A stretch of 51,619 nt of DNA from Lachnospiraceae bacterium UBA4364 (GTDB lineage Bacteria > Bacillota > Clostridia > Lachnospirales > Lachnospiraceae): assembly GCA_002393955.1 (NCBI GenBank), contig DGSK01000021.1:1-51619 (forward strand), in the 5' to 3' direction. Below are positions 35,221 to 44,021 of the stretch, piece by piece. The notes under the pieces are model-generated. The model made no database searches and was not told where the DNA came from. It saw only the letters and a list, made by a program, of their open reading frames with translations. The position numbers and the translations under genes were made by a program. How positions within the stretch are numbered: the stretch's first letter is position 1; each line of letters begins with the position of its first letter.

Positions 35221-35715
35221 TTAAGTCCTCCAGGGGAAACGCCCCATAACAGTCTCTTTTGTCGCACATATCTTATCCGCAATACAAAGGATAATCCCTT
35301 CCTTTGTTTTCGGTGGCATCGGCGTAAGCGGGAACATATGATGCTTTATCATATCAGACTCGATATGACTCAGCTCAAAATCCTTCTTTGCCTGAAGGAA
35401 CGCCTTATGCGGATGCGTAAACCCATGTATCATATTAGCCATGGATTTTTCATGCCAGTCATAGAGAAAGTAATCATGAAGAAGTGCGCCCCTTATAAGG
35501 GACCTTTCATCAACCTTCAGGCCAAACTTTACCACAAGAAAATAAGCGGTGTATGCCACAGTGATGCAGTGTTCCTTGACCGTGGTATCGCCGTGCTGGA
35601 TAAAATTCGTCATTTCATCAAATCGTGAATCCTGACGGGTTTCACGAAGCACATTCTTAAATATCTTAAGCTTTTCAGGCGGAAGGTGCCTTATGAAAAG
35701 ATACCTTATTTTCAT
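35221..35715 (-). CDS. HD-domain phosphohydrolase
   Basis: A 164-residue soluble protein with the HD metal-site pattern: His in VKEHCITVAYTAYF, the HD pair in GALLHDYFLYDWHE, and a later Asp in CIADKICATKE. The small size matches stand-alone HD hydrolases of unknown substrate (nucleotides or phosphate esters). Its ATG overlaps the stop of the beta-helix gene by 4 bp, so the two are coupled, and it is part of a run topB / beta-helix / HD / CmpB-like. Confidence 0.85.
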   Translation of the reverse strand: MKIRYLFIRHLPPEKLKIFKNVLRETRQDSRFDEMTNFIQHGDTTVKEHCITVAYTAYFLVVKFGLKVDERSLIRGALLHDYFLYDWHEKSMANMIHGFTHPHKAFLQAKKDFELSHIESDMIKHHMFPLTPMPPKTKEGIILCIADKICATKETVMGRFPWRT

Positions 35716-36383
35716 CTGTCTTCTTTCCTCACGACCTCTCCGTTCTTTTTAAAAATACAATTCTCATGTATTACTCCGCGGACACAGGATGTAGGATATA
35801 TATTTGTATGTCTGCCTATTACAGATCCCGGATTCAATACGGAATTGCATCCGACCTCCACATAGTCTCCAAGCATTGCGCCGAATTTCTTAAGCCCCGT
35901 TTCTATATGGTCTTCTCCGTCCTTTACAACTACAAGTGTCTTATCACTTTTAACATTGGATGTAATTGAGCCGGCCCCCATATGAGACTTATAACCCAAT
36001 ATAGAATCTCCCACATAATTGTAATGAGGTACCTGGACATTATCGAAAAGAATCACATTCTTAAGTTCCGTGGAATTTCCCACTACGCAGTTCTTCCCCA
36101 CTATCGCATTACCCCTTACGAAAGCACAATGCCTGACTTCAGCCCCCTCATCTATTATAAGCGGACCGTTAAGGTAAGCAGACTCGAAAACCCTGGCGCT
36201 TTTGGCTACCCAGATATTTTCGCCTCTTTTTTCATATTTCTCCGGATCCAGGCTCTCCCCGAGCTTAACTATGAAGCTCCCTATTTCCGGAAGCACCTCC
36301 CAGGGATATTCCTTTCCCTCAAAGATATCTGCCGCTATGGTCTTGGTAAGATCATAAAGATTGGAGATTTTTGCATTTTCCAT
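35712..36383 (-). CDS. Left-handed beta-helix (hexapeptide repeat) protein, GlmU C-domain-like
   Basis: A 223-residue protein. The first 70 residues are helical (YPWEVLPEIGSFIVKLGESL); the rest follows an isoleucine-patch hexapeptide pattern, for example IIDEGAEVRHCAFVRGNAIV and the GYKSHMGAGS segment. The arrangement resembles the acyltransferase half of GlmU and related UDP-N-acetylglucosamine pyrophosphorylase-like proteins, without a nucleotidyltransferase domain. AGGAGGG precedes the ATG, 4 bp after topB. The role is not known; sugar-nucleotide acylation is one possibility. Confidence 0.85.
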   Translation of the reverse strand: MENAKISNLYDLTKTIAADIFEGKEYPWEVLPEIGSFIVKLGESLDPEKYEKRGENIWVAKSARVFESAYLNGPLIIDEGAEVRHCAFVRGNAIVGKNCVVGNSTELKNVILFDNVQVPHYNYVGDSILGYKSHMGAGSITSNVKSDKTLVVVKDGEDHIETGLKKFGAMLGDYVEVGCNSVLNPGSVIGRHTNIYPTSCVRGVIHENCIFKKNGEVVRKEDR

Positions 36384-36387
36384 TTAT

Positions 36388-38541
36388 TCAACCCTCCTGC
36401 TTTTTCCTGGCTTTTGTTTTTGACTTTCCCTTATCCTTGGTATTTCCGGCATCCTTATAAAAGGATGCAGCGTAATCGAAGCATTTATACAATGTCGAAG
36501 TATTGGTAAGTCCTTTTACCTTTTCTGTATTGTTCCTTACAAATTCATTAAGCTTGACAGTATAATCATTTTTCCCCAGCTCACCTTCAGTGACCTGGGA
36601 AAGCCCCTTCTCCCAACTGGCTGTCAGCGTAGGATTAAGCATAGAACCTATGGAATAGCGGACCACATCAAAGACCATTTCACCTTTTAATGTAGGCGTG
36701 ATAATCTGAGTCTTTTTATTGAGTGCAAGATACTCCTCTTTATTTATGAGTTTATCCAGAATATCCGCTCTTGTGGCACTTGTGCCGATACCGGAGCCTT
36801 TTATCTGGGCACGCATCTCCTCGTCTTCTATGAGCTGTCCTGCATTTTCCATAGCAAGTATCAGGCTGCCTGAATTATATCTTTTAGGAGGAGATGTCTC
36901 CCCCTCCTTTATATCATGGCCTGCACATGCAGTCTCCGTCCCATCCTTTAATCCTGAAAGGATTTTTAAGAATTCAGGATCACAGCCGTACTCAGCTTCC
37001 TCATTATCCGCATTATCCGTTTTCTTCCCTGCAGCATCAGTTCCGTCGCTGTTTCCTCCGACTTCATCATTACCGCTTTCATCACTGTCTGCTGCGTTAT
37101 TCTTAAAGAAACTGTACTTCATCACTGCCCCGAAGCCTTCGCTTTCCATCACCTTGAAGCCTGCAAAAAAAGTCTCACCCCCCTGCTTAAGCGTAAGGGA
37201 AATCTTTTTGTATACCTGTGGCGGATAAAATATGGCAAGGAATCTGCGGACTATCACTTCATAGACCTTTGCGCTCACCGGGGATAATCCCTGCAGGTTC
37301 TGAAATCCCTGACCAGTTGGAATGATCGCATAGTGATCCGTTATCTGCTTGTCATTCACATAACGGCTTTTTGCAATATTCTTATATGCTCCATTCTGCA
37401 AAACATCTGTGGCAATGGCAGAACACACCGGATATGATGTAAGCCCCCTTATATTCTTATCTATAACCTTGGCAACCGCAGTTGAAAGGACTCTTGCATC
37501 CGTACGCGGATACGTCGTGAGCTTTTTCTCATAAAGCTCCTGGGCGATCTTTAGAGTCTCATCCGGAGAAATCTTAAAAAACCTTGAGCAGATATTCTGA
37601 AGCTCCGCCAGGTTAAAAAGGAGAGGTGCATTTTTTTTCTCTGTTTTCTTTTCCTTAGCAGCGATCACGGCTGATGTACCGTTCTTACAGGAAGCATCAG
37701 CCTGTATCTTTTTTATCAGTCCTTCTGCATCTTCCTTTTTTAAGAATCCGTTATCCTTATACAGCAGCTGCGAGCCGGCATATGCAGAGCCTTCCACTGC
37801 ACGCCACTGCGCCGGGATAGTCTTTCCGCCTATCACAAAATTACCGTTTATACGATAAAACGGTGTCTTTTTGAACTGCCTTATCTCCCGTTCCCTGATA
37901 ACAACCATTCCCAGTACGCATGTCATTACCCTGCCCACTGAAATAGCAGCACGCTCTGCTTTCAGATAGCTCTTTACATAGCCACCGTATTTTAAGGTAA
38001 GGGCTCTGGAAAAATTAATTCCCATCAGATAATCCGCCTGAGCCCTAAGATATGCGGCATTTGAAAGATTATCATAGGCACTTATGTCCTTTGCTTCCCG
38101 TATTCCGCGTTGTATCTCTTCTTCGGTCTGGGAATCGATCCACACCCGCTTCTGCACCTTACCGCTCACATGAGCTTCCTGTGCAACGAGCCGGTAGATA
38201 TACTCCCCCTCCCGTCCTGAGTCGGTACAGACATAGATAGTCTTTATGTCAGCCCTGTTAAGCAGTGCGCTGACAATCTTGAACTGCGCAGCAGCAGAGG
38301 GTATCACCTCATATTTAAATTCATCGGGAATAAATGGAATGGTCTCAAAGCTCCAGCGCTTAAGCTCCGGACTGTACTTTTCCGGATAGCTCATGCTGAC
38401 AAGATGACCTACACACCACGTGATAACGGCTTCCTCACTTTCGAGGTAGCCGTTTGCACGTTTCATATTATATTTCAGTGCCTTGGCAAACTCCTGTGCA
38501 ACAGAAGGTTTCTCAGCGATAAACAAAGCCTTATCAGACAA
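36388..38541 (-). CDS. topB: DNA topoisomerase III
   Basis: Type IA topoisomerase, 717 residues, TTG start at 38541 with AGGTAGG upstream. The TOPRIM domain opens with LFIAEKPSVAQEF (catalytic Glu10) and contains CTDSGREGEYIYR (Asp107). The catalytic tyrosine is Tyr344 in TTYPRTDARVLS. Instead of C-terminal zinc fingers there is an Asp/Glu-rich insertion near residues 480-520 (DESGNDEVGGNSDG) and a Lys-rich tail. A chromosomal topB like this is normal in Clostridia; many extra copies sit on conjugative elements, but no mobile genes are next to it here. Confidence 0.95.
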   Translation of the reverse strand: MSDKALFIAEKPSVAQEFAKALKYNMKRANGYLESEEAVITWCVGHLVSMSYPEKYSPELKRWSFETIPFIPDEFKYEVIPSAAAQFKIVSALLNRADIKTIYVCTDSGREGEYIYRLVAQEAHVSGKVQKRVWIDSQTEEEIQRGIREAKDISAYDNLSNAAYLRAQADYLMGINFSRALTLKYGGYVKSYLKAERAAISVGRVMTCVLGMVVIREREIRQFKKTPFYRINGNFVIGGKTIPAQWRAVEGSAYAGSQLLYKDNGFLKKEDAEGLIKKIQADASCKNGTSAVIAAKEKKTEKKNAPLLFNLAELQNICSRFFKISPDETLKIAQELYEKKLTTYPRTDARVLSTAVAKVIDKNIRGLTSYPVCSAIATDVLQNGAYKNIAKSRYVNDKQITDHYAIIPTGQGFQNLQGLSPVSAKVYEVIVRRFLAIFYPPQVYKKISLTLKQGGETFFAGFKVMESEGFGAVMKYSFFKNNAADSDESGNDEVGGNSDGTDAAGKKTDNADNEEAEYGCDPEFLKILSGLKDGTETACAGHDIKEGETSPPKRYNSGSLILAMENAGQLIEDEEMRAQIKGSGIGTSATRADILDKLINKEEYLALNKKTQIITPTLKGEMVFDVVRYSIGSMLNPTLTASWEKGLSQVTEGELGKNDYTVKLNEFVRNNTEKVKGLTNTSTLYKCFDYAASFYKDAGNTKDKGKSKTKARKKQEG

Positions 38542-38559
38542 AACTACCTACCTCACCGA

Positions 38560-39924
38560 TCACAGGTCGTCTATGCCAATAAGCGTGACGCCGCCTGTCT
38601 TTTCTGCTTCTTCCCTGAGCTCATCCGTAAAACTGCCTCTGGAAAAAATGTAAATATAATCAGGCGCAAGCGAAGCGTTTTCCGCAATATCGAAAGCACG
38701 GTCAAGAGCATCCACATCAGTCATTTCCTCACCTGAAATACAGAACGCAAGCAGATTGGTTTCTTCCTGATCCTGCATGACTATGTCTATGCTGCCTTTT
38801 TTCCCGGGCCACTCACCCGTGGTAACTGCATCTATGGGCAGGCCATGCTCATCATTCATGATGCTAAGATATTCCCTGCATACACGTGAAAAACTCTCAC
38901 CGTAAAACGAGTCAAGCTCCGGCTTAACAAAGCTCTCATAAAACTCTTCAGCATCAATACACTGATACTGTGATGCATTGCCGTATATAAAGCGGAAATA
39001 GAACAAAAGGAAATGAGGTCCTATACGGTAAAGGCCCTTCCTTGCATTTTCAAGAGAAGCCCCATCAAAAGGAAAGACCTTTTTTACAAGCTCCATCTCC
39101 ATGAGGTTCCTTAAGTAGACGCTTATCTTTGCCCTGGAATAATTTGTATAAAGATGCAGGTCATTAAGCTTATTCATGCCATTGGCCATGCAGTGGAGAA
39201 TAGTGCAGTATACACTTGTCTCCCTGAGTTCCTCCTCCACAAGACGCATGCCTTCCCTGCATAACATACTGTCCTTATTCAGGATTTTCTTTATGATGTT
39301 GTCCTTTACGCTGACTTCATCGGAAAACTGTTCCCAATAGGCGGGAATGCCGCCCAGTATACTGTATACTTCCATGCACTCCTTAGTGCTGTATTTTGAA
39401 AAGAAATTGACGCAGTCCAGGAAACCAAGCTCCGGAAGCTTGTAAAAACCCTTGATAGCCTGCGATAATTTTCCTATTCTGGGAACGAAATCATTTTCAA
39501 CAAAAGATATGGAAGATGATATAAGAAGAACAAAGACATCAGTCTCCGCCGTCTCGACAAACTCAACCAGATCATCCATAAATGTCTCCGAGTATCGGAT
39601 GATATCCTGAAACTCATCAACCATCAGAACAAATTTTTTCTCCGGATCCTTTTCCATGGCATCATCATATAATGCCCTGAAAATATCATAATATGCAGGC
39701 AGACCCTCATCAAGTCCGCCTGCTTCTCTCATCCATAAGAGTTTCTGATGCATTTCGGCACAGCTTCTTGCCTGGTAATAACTGTAATTCTTTCCCTTAG
39801 CAAACCTGAGGGCCAGAGCAGTCTTTCCTATACCGGGACAGCCGTACAGTACATAAAGCCCGCTGCCTTCTTTCTGATATACTTCAGACAGGTAAGCTGA
39901 CTCTTTTTTTCTACCGACATACAT
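38560..39924 (-). CDS. ATP-binding protein of the archaeal-type ATPase family (AAA, with DUF234-like C terminus)
   Basis: A 454-residue STAND-like ATPase. The start at 39924 has AAGGTGG about 5 nt upstream and gives MYVGRKKESAYL, the usual opening of this family; a GTG at 39945 is less likely. Walker A is GCPGIGKTALAL near residue 29 and Walker B VLMVDEFQDI. A winged-helix segment (NYSRAKISVYLRNLMEMEL) and a C-terminal nuclease-like domain (PGKKGSIDIVMQDQEE, with an E/D-xK-like arrangement) follow. Function is unknown; such proteins are often linked to mobile or defence loci, but here it sits between asd and topB. Confidence 0.85.
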   Translation of the reverse strand: MYVGRKKESAYLSEVYQKEGSGLYVLYGCPGIGKTALALRFAKGKNYSYYQARSCAEMHQKLLWMREAGGLDEGLPAYYDIFRALYDDAMEKDPEKKFVLMVDEFQDIIRYSETFMDDLVEFVETAETDVFVLLISSSISFVENDFVPRIGKLSQAIKGFYKLPELGFLDCVNFFSKYSTKECMEVYSILGGIPAYWEQFSDEVSVKDNIIKKILNKDSMLCREGMRLVEEELRETSVYCTILHCMANGMNKLNDLHLYTNYSRAKISVYLRNLMEMELVKKVFPFDGASLENARKGLYRIGPHFLLFYFRFIYGNASQYQCIDAEEFYESFVKPELDSFYGESFSRVCREYLSIMNDEHGLPIDAVTTGEWPGKKGSIDIVMQDQEETNLLAFCISGEEMTDVDALDRAFDIAENASLAPDYIYIFSRGSFTDELREEAEKTGGVTLIGIDDL

Positions 39925-39948
39925 ATTATCCACCTTGACGAGCACCCC

Positions 39949-41031
39949 TTACTTTGCAGTAATATATCCCTTTGCCTTTAAGAGCTCTGCACAAAGTACA
40001 GCTCCGCCTGCGGCGCCTCTCAAAGTATTGTGTGCAAGGCCTACGAATTTCCAGTCGTAAACACTGTCCTCACGAAGACGGCCTACACTTATACCCATAC
40101 CACCTTCATAGTCAACATCAAGCGCTACCTGAGGACGGTTGTCTTCCTCAAGATACTGGATGAACTGCTTAGGTGCACTGGGCAGCTGCAGCTTCTGGGG
40201 CTCACCTGAGAAATTAACCATCTTCTCAATAAGCTCTTCCTTTGTAGCCTTTTTCTTAAGCTTTACAAATACGGAAGCAGTATGTCCGTTGAGCACCGGC
40301 ACACGGATGCACTGGCTGGTGATCACAGGTGATGTGGCCGGTACGATAACACCATTCTCAATCTTACCCCACAGACGGAGAGGCTCTTTCTCGGACTTCT
40401 CTTCTTCACCGCCGATATAAGGGATTATGTTGCCTACCATCTCTGGCCAGTCCTTAAAGGTCTTTCCTGCGCCGCTTATTGCCTGATATGTAGATACGAC
40501 CGCCTCATAAGGCTCATACTCCATCCATGCAGTAAATACAGGTGCATAAGCCTGAATAGAGCAGTTAGGCTTAACTGCGATGAAGCCTCTCTTTGTACCC
40601 AGACGTTTCTTCTGGAACTCGATAACATCCATATGCTCAGGATTGATCTCAGGCACTACCATGGGAACATCAGGTGTCCAACGGTGTGCGCTGTTGTTTG
40701 ACACAACAGGTGTCTCTGTCTTTGCATAAGCTTCCTCGATAGCCCTTATCTCATCCTTAGTCATATCAACAGCTGAAAAACAGAAATCAACCTGGGATGC
40801 AACCGCCTCAACCTCGTTAACGTTCATTACAACAAGCTTCTTTACTGCTTCAGGCATGGGAACATCCATCTTCCATCTGTCACCTACTGCCTCTTCATAG
40901 GTCTTGCCTGCGCTCCTGGGACTTGCTGCCACTACAGTAACCTCAAACCAGGGGTGAGTTGATAAAATGGTAATGAACCTCTGTCCTACCATGCCTGTTG
41001 CTCCTAAAATTGCTGCTCTTAACTTTTCCAT
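39949..41031 (-). CDS. asd: Aspartate-semialdehyde dehydrogenase
   Basis: Reduces aspartyl phosphate to the semialdehyde for lysine, threonine and methionine synthesis. At 360 residues, with AILGATGMVGQRF at the N terminus and the catalytic Cys157 in VKPNCSIQAY, it belongs to the archaeal/fungal-like branch, not the E. coli one. The acid-base His lies in VLNGHTASVF. AAGGAG precedes the ATG. The archaeal-type ATPase gene begins about 25 bp after its stop, so the two may share a transcript. Confidence 0.95.
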   Translation of the reverse strand: MEKLRAAILGATGMVGQRFITILSTHPWFEVTVVAASPRSAGKTYEEAVGDRWKMDVPMPEAVKKLVVMNVNEVEAVASQVDFCFSAVDMTKDEIRAIEEAYAKTETPVVSNNSAHRWTPDVPMVVPEINPEHMDVIEFQKKRLGTKRGFIAVKPNCSIQAYAPVFTAWMEYEPYEAVVSTYQAISGAGKTFKDWPEMVGNIIPYIGGEEEKSEKEPLRLWGKIENGVIVPATSPVITSQCIRVPVLNGHTASVFVKLKKKATKEELIEKMVNFSGEPQKLQLPSAPKQFIQYLEEDNRPQVALDVDYEGGMGISVGRLREDSVYDWKFVGLAHNTLRGAAGGAVLCAELLKAKGYITAK

Positions 41032-41147
41032 AGTTTTTCTCCTTGTTTTTATTTGATGATGAGTACCTCAGATGTCATCATCTCTGACTTCCCATCATAA
41101 TTTATCAGGTTACTTTTTTACGTTCCGCAGAAAACGGAATATACTGT

Positions 41148-42524
41148 TCAGCCGGCAAGATATTTTTTATATGCTTCCACCGCTTCTTCCATAACCTTAT
41201 GTCCCGGTGCTCCCTTAGTGAGTCGGCGCTCCACACAAGTCTTCATTGAAACGGCCTCATATATATCTTCATCGAACATTGAAGAGATTTCCTTAAGTTC
41301 CTCCAGGGACATCTCTTCTATGCTCTTGTCCTTGTCGATACATTCCAGTACAAGCCTGCCTATGACGGAGTGTGCATCCCTGAAAGGCATTCCCTTTCTC
41401 ACCAGATAGTCTGCCGCATCTGTTGCATTGGTAAAGCCTTTCTTTGCACTTTCTTCCATCACATCCCTGCGGAACTTCATAGTGACAACCATTCCCGTAA
41501 ACATTTCCAGGCACTCTGACACGGTATCTATGGCATCAAATACGCCTTCCTTATCCTCCTGCAGATCCTTATTATATGCGAGAGGGATACCTTTCATCGT
41601 GGTGAGCATTCCCATTAATGCTCCGTACACTCTTCCGGTCTTGCCTCTTACAAGCTCAGCGATATCCGGATTTTTCTTCTGCGGCATAATGGATGAGCCT
41701 GTCGAAAATCCGTCATCTATCTCCACAAAACGGTACTCATTTGAGTTCCAGCAGATTATCTCCTCACAGAACCTTGAAAGGTGCATCATTATAATGGAAA
41801 GGGCATCCAGGTATTCTATAATATAGTCCCTGTCCGATACAGAATCCATTGAGTTGCCTGTAGGAGCATCAAAGCCAAGGAACTCAGCGGTAAAATCCCT
41901 GTCCAGCGGATATGTGGTACCTGCAAGTGCTCCGGAGCCCAGAGGACAGGTATTCATCCTCTTCCTTATATCCGATAGTCTTGATCTGTCCCTTATGAAC
42001 ATCTCAAAGTAAGCACCTGTATGATGAGCCAGTGTCACAGGCTGAGCCTTCTGCATATGGGTAAATCCCGGCATATATGTATCGAGATTATCTTCCATTA
42101 TCTTAAGCAGAGCGCCCTGCAGTTCCTTCACCAGCGAATCGGTCTCATCCACCGCATTCCTTATATAAAGCTTCATGTCCAGAGCCACCTGGTCATTACG
42201 GCTGCGTCCTGTATGAAGCTTCTTCCCTGCATCACCTATGCGTTCCGTAAGCTTAGCCTCTACAAAGCTATGGATATCCTCATACTCTTCAGAAATCTCA
42301 AGGGTTCCGTTTTCAAGCTCATTCCTTATGTCATTAAGTCCTTTTACTATTGAATCCTTTTCTCCCTCAGAAATGATTCCCTGGCGGGACAGCATAGTTG
42401 CATGTGCAATGCTTCCTTCTATGTCCTGCTTATAAAGCCTTTTATCGAAATTAATGGACGCATTAAAAAGATAAACATTCTTATCTGTTTCCTTTGTAAA
42501 ACGACCTCCCCAAAGCTGTGCCAT
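41148..42524 (-). CDS. argH: Argininosuccinate lyase
   Basis: Last step of arginine synthesis, cleaving argininosuccinate to arginine and fumarate. It is 458 residues and contains the family signature GSSIMPQKKNPD with the catalytic Ser, TGRSRNDQ near residue 105, and a His in the LAHHTGAYFEMF region. The N terminus MAQLWGGRFTKETD is canonical. GAGGAG lies before the ATG. No argG is nearby, and no ARG-box-like operator was seen in the 95-bp gap upstream. Confidence 0.97.
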   Translation of the reverse strand: MAQLWGGRFTKETDKNVYLFNASINFDKRLYKQDIEGSIAHATMLSRQGIISEGEKDSIVKGLNDIRNELENGTLEISEEYEDIHSFVEAKLTERIGDAGKKLHTGRSRNDQVALDMKLYIRNAVDETDSLVKELQGALLKIMEDNLDTYMPGFTHMQKAQPVTLAHHTGAYFEMFIRDRSRLSDIRKRMNTCPLGSGALAGTTYPLDRDFTAEFLGFDAPTGNSMDSVSDRDYIIEYLDALSIIMMHLSRFCEEIICWNSNEYRFVEIDDGFSTGSSIMPQKKNPDIAELVRGKTGRVYGALMGMLTTMKGIPLAYNKDLQEDKEGVFDAIDTVSECLEMFTGMVVTMKFRRDVMEESAKKGFTNATDAADYLVRKGMPFRDAHSVIGRLVLECIDKDKSIEEMSLEELKEISSMFDEDIYEAVSMKTCVERRLTKGAPGHKVMEEAVEAYKKYLAG

Positions 42525-42619
42525 ATAGCTCTCCTCTTTGTTTAATCCTGATTTTATTGCTACATTATTTCACATGATGATAATAATTTCAACTGCCGAT
42601 TTAGTGTGGGAAGCTTTTA

Positions 42620-43987
42620 TTAACTGTCCAAACCGGTTGCGGCATCCATCCGCATTTTTTTCAGAAAGCCTGTCAGCAGTATGAGCGCACCAATCATTGT
42701 CACAAGTTCCGTCACAGGCTGTGCCCATATAAGTCCATAAAAATCAAACATCGAATTCATAAGCAAAAGCAGCGGTATATACAATACTCCCTGTCTCACA
42801 ATGGTTATCCCCAGGGCATACAAAGGTTTCCCCATAGACTGGAATGTGGCCCTTGAAGAAGATGTAGCTCCTACAAAAGGCAGTATGAACATGTTAGCCC
42901 TGAGCACCCTGCAGCCATACCTGATCACTACCGGATTTACAGTAAACCTTCCTATGATGACCGGCGCAAAGATACCGAATATCACCATCACCACTATCTC
43001 CACTGCTCCTGTCACAAACACATTTGCCTTTAAGAGCTTTAACATCCTGTCGAAATTTTTAGCGCCGCAGTTGTATCCCATCAGAGGCTGCAGTCCGGCA
43101 GCAAAGCCCTGATAGATATAGCTTCCGAAGCTCATTACTTTCTGTGATATGCCCATCCCCGCTACTGCCAGTTCACCATAACCAACTGCAAGATTGTTCA
43201 ATACCACAAATGTTGCAGCCGTAAAAGCGGTCTCCAGCGACGCCGGAATCCCCACCCGATATATTTCACCTATAAGCCCTGAGTCAGGCCTGAAATTTAC
43301 TGCATGGAACTTAAGTATCGTCCTTTTGATGACATACATAAATATCATCACTCCACACCCTGCAGCATTGCCGAGCACTGTTGCAACAGCGGCCCCTTTT
43401 ACCCCCATTGACAATCCGAATATGAATATCGGATCAAGGATAATATTTGCCGCCGCTCCTGTCATCATCCCCACCACGGAATATTTGACGGAACCTTCTG
43501 CACGCATAAGCTGGCCAAAAGTATAATTTCCCATCAAAAAGAAACCGCCGATCAAAAGTACTGACACATAATCTGCAGTATAGCCGAAAGTATTATCAGC
43601 TGCCCCCAGCACTCTTACCAGCGGTTGCAGTAAAAACAGCCCTGCAGCCCCGAGCACAACAGAGTTGACCAGCGTAAGCACATAGCCCATACACAATGCA
43701 TGTTCTGCCTTATCATTTTCCCCTGCGCCTAAAAACCTGGCTATAACCGAAGAGCCTCCGGTTCCCACCATATTGCCTGCTGCGATCATTATCATCATTA
43801 CGGGATAGCCAAGATTTACCGCCGCCATCTGATAGTCATCATTAAGTTTTCCGATGAAAAAAGTGTCCACAAGATTGTAGAACACCATAACAAACATGCC
43901 GAGAACCAGCGGAACGCCTGTTTTTAATACTGCAATAACAGGCCTCTCGCTGCTCAGCGTATATATTCTCTTGTCAGCTCTGTCCAT
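42620..43987 (-). CDS. MATE family efflux transporter
   Basis: A 455-residue transporter with about twelve helices in two homologous halves, driven by Na or H gradients and exporting cationic compounds or drugs. The N-terminal half opens with VLKTGVPLVLGMFVMVFYNL then VDTFFIGKL, the MATE signature. RAEGSVKYSVVGM and the equivalent second-half element SRATFQSMGKPLYAL are clear. Substrate is unknown. The ribosome site is weak (GGCGAT). It lies 34 bp after the EAL gene, possibly as the last gene of that transcript. Confidence 0.93.
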   Translation of the reverse strand: MDRADKRIYTLSSERPVIAVLKTGVPLVLGMFVMVFYNLVDTFFIGKLNDDYQMAAVNLGYPVMMIMIAAGNMVGTGGSSVIARFLGAGENDKAEHALCMGYVLTLVNSVVLGAAGLFLLQPLVRVLGAADNTFGYTADYVSVLLIGGFFLMGNYTFGQLMRAEGSVKYSVVGMMTGAAANIILDPIFIFGLSMGVKGAAVATVLGNAAGCGVMIFMYVIKRTILKFHAVNFRPDSGLIGEIYRVGIPASLETAFTAATFVVLNNLAVGYGELAVAGMGISQKVMSFGSYIYQGFAAGLQPLMGYNCGAKNFDRMLKLLKANVFVTGAVEIVVMVIFGIFAPVIIGRFTVNPVVIRYGCRVLRANMFILPFVGATSSSRATFQSMGKPLYALGITIVRQGVLYIPLLLLMNSMFDFYGLIWAQPVTELVTMIGALILLTGFLKKMRMDAATGLDS

Positions 43988-44021
43988 ATTTATTAAATCG
44001 CCATGTTCATTATATTTAAGA

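Noticed and set aside
36388..38541. topB as evidence of an integrative conjugative element
   Set aside because: No relaxase, VirD4, integrase or att-like repeat is near; neighbours are housekeeping genes.
9..42612. Recurrent GTGGGAAG-TTTTA words at about 9, 9305 (reverse) and 42605
   Set aside because: Three short, imperfect matches with different flanks; not enough to call a repeat family.
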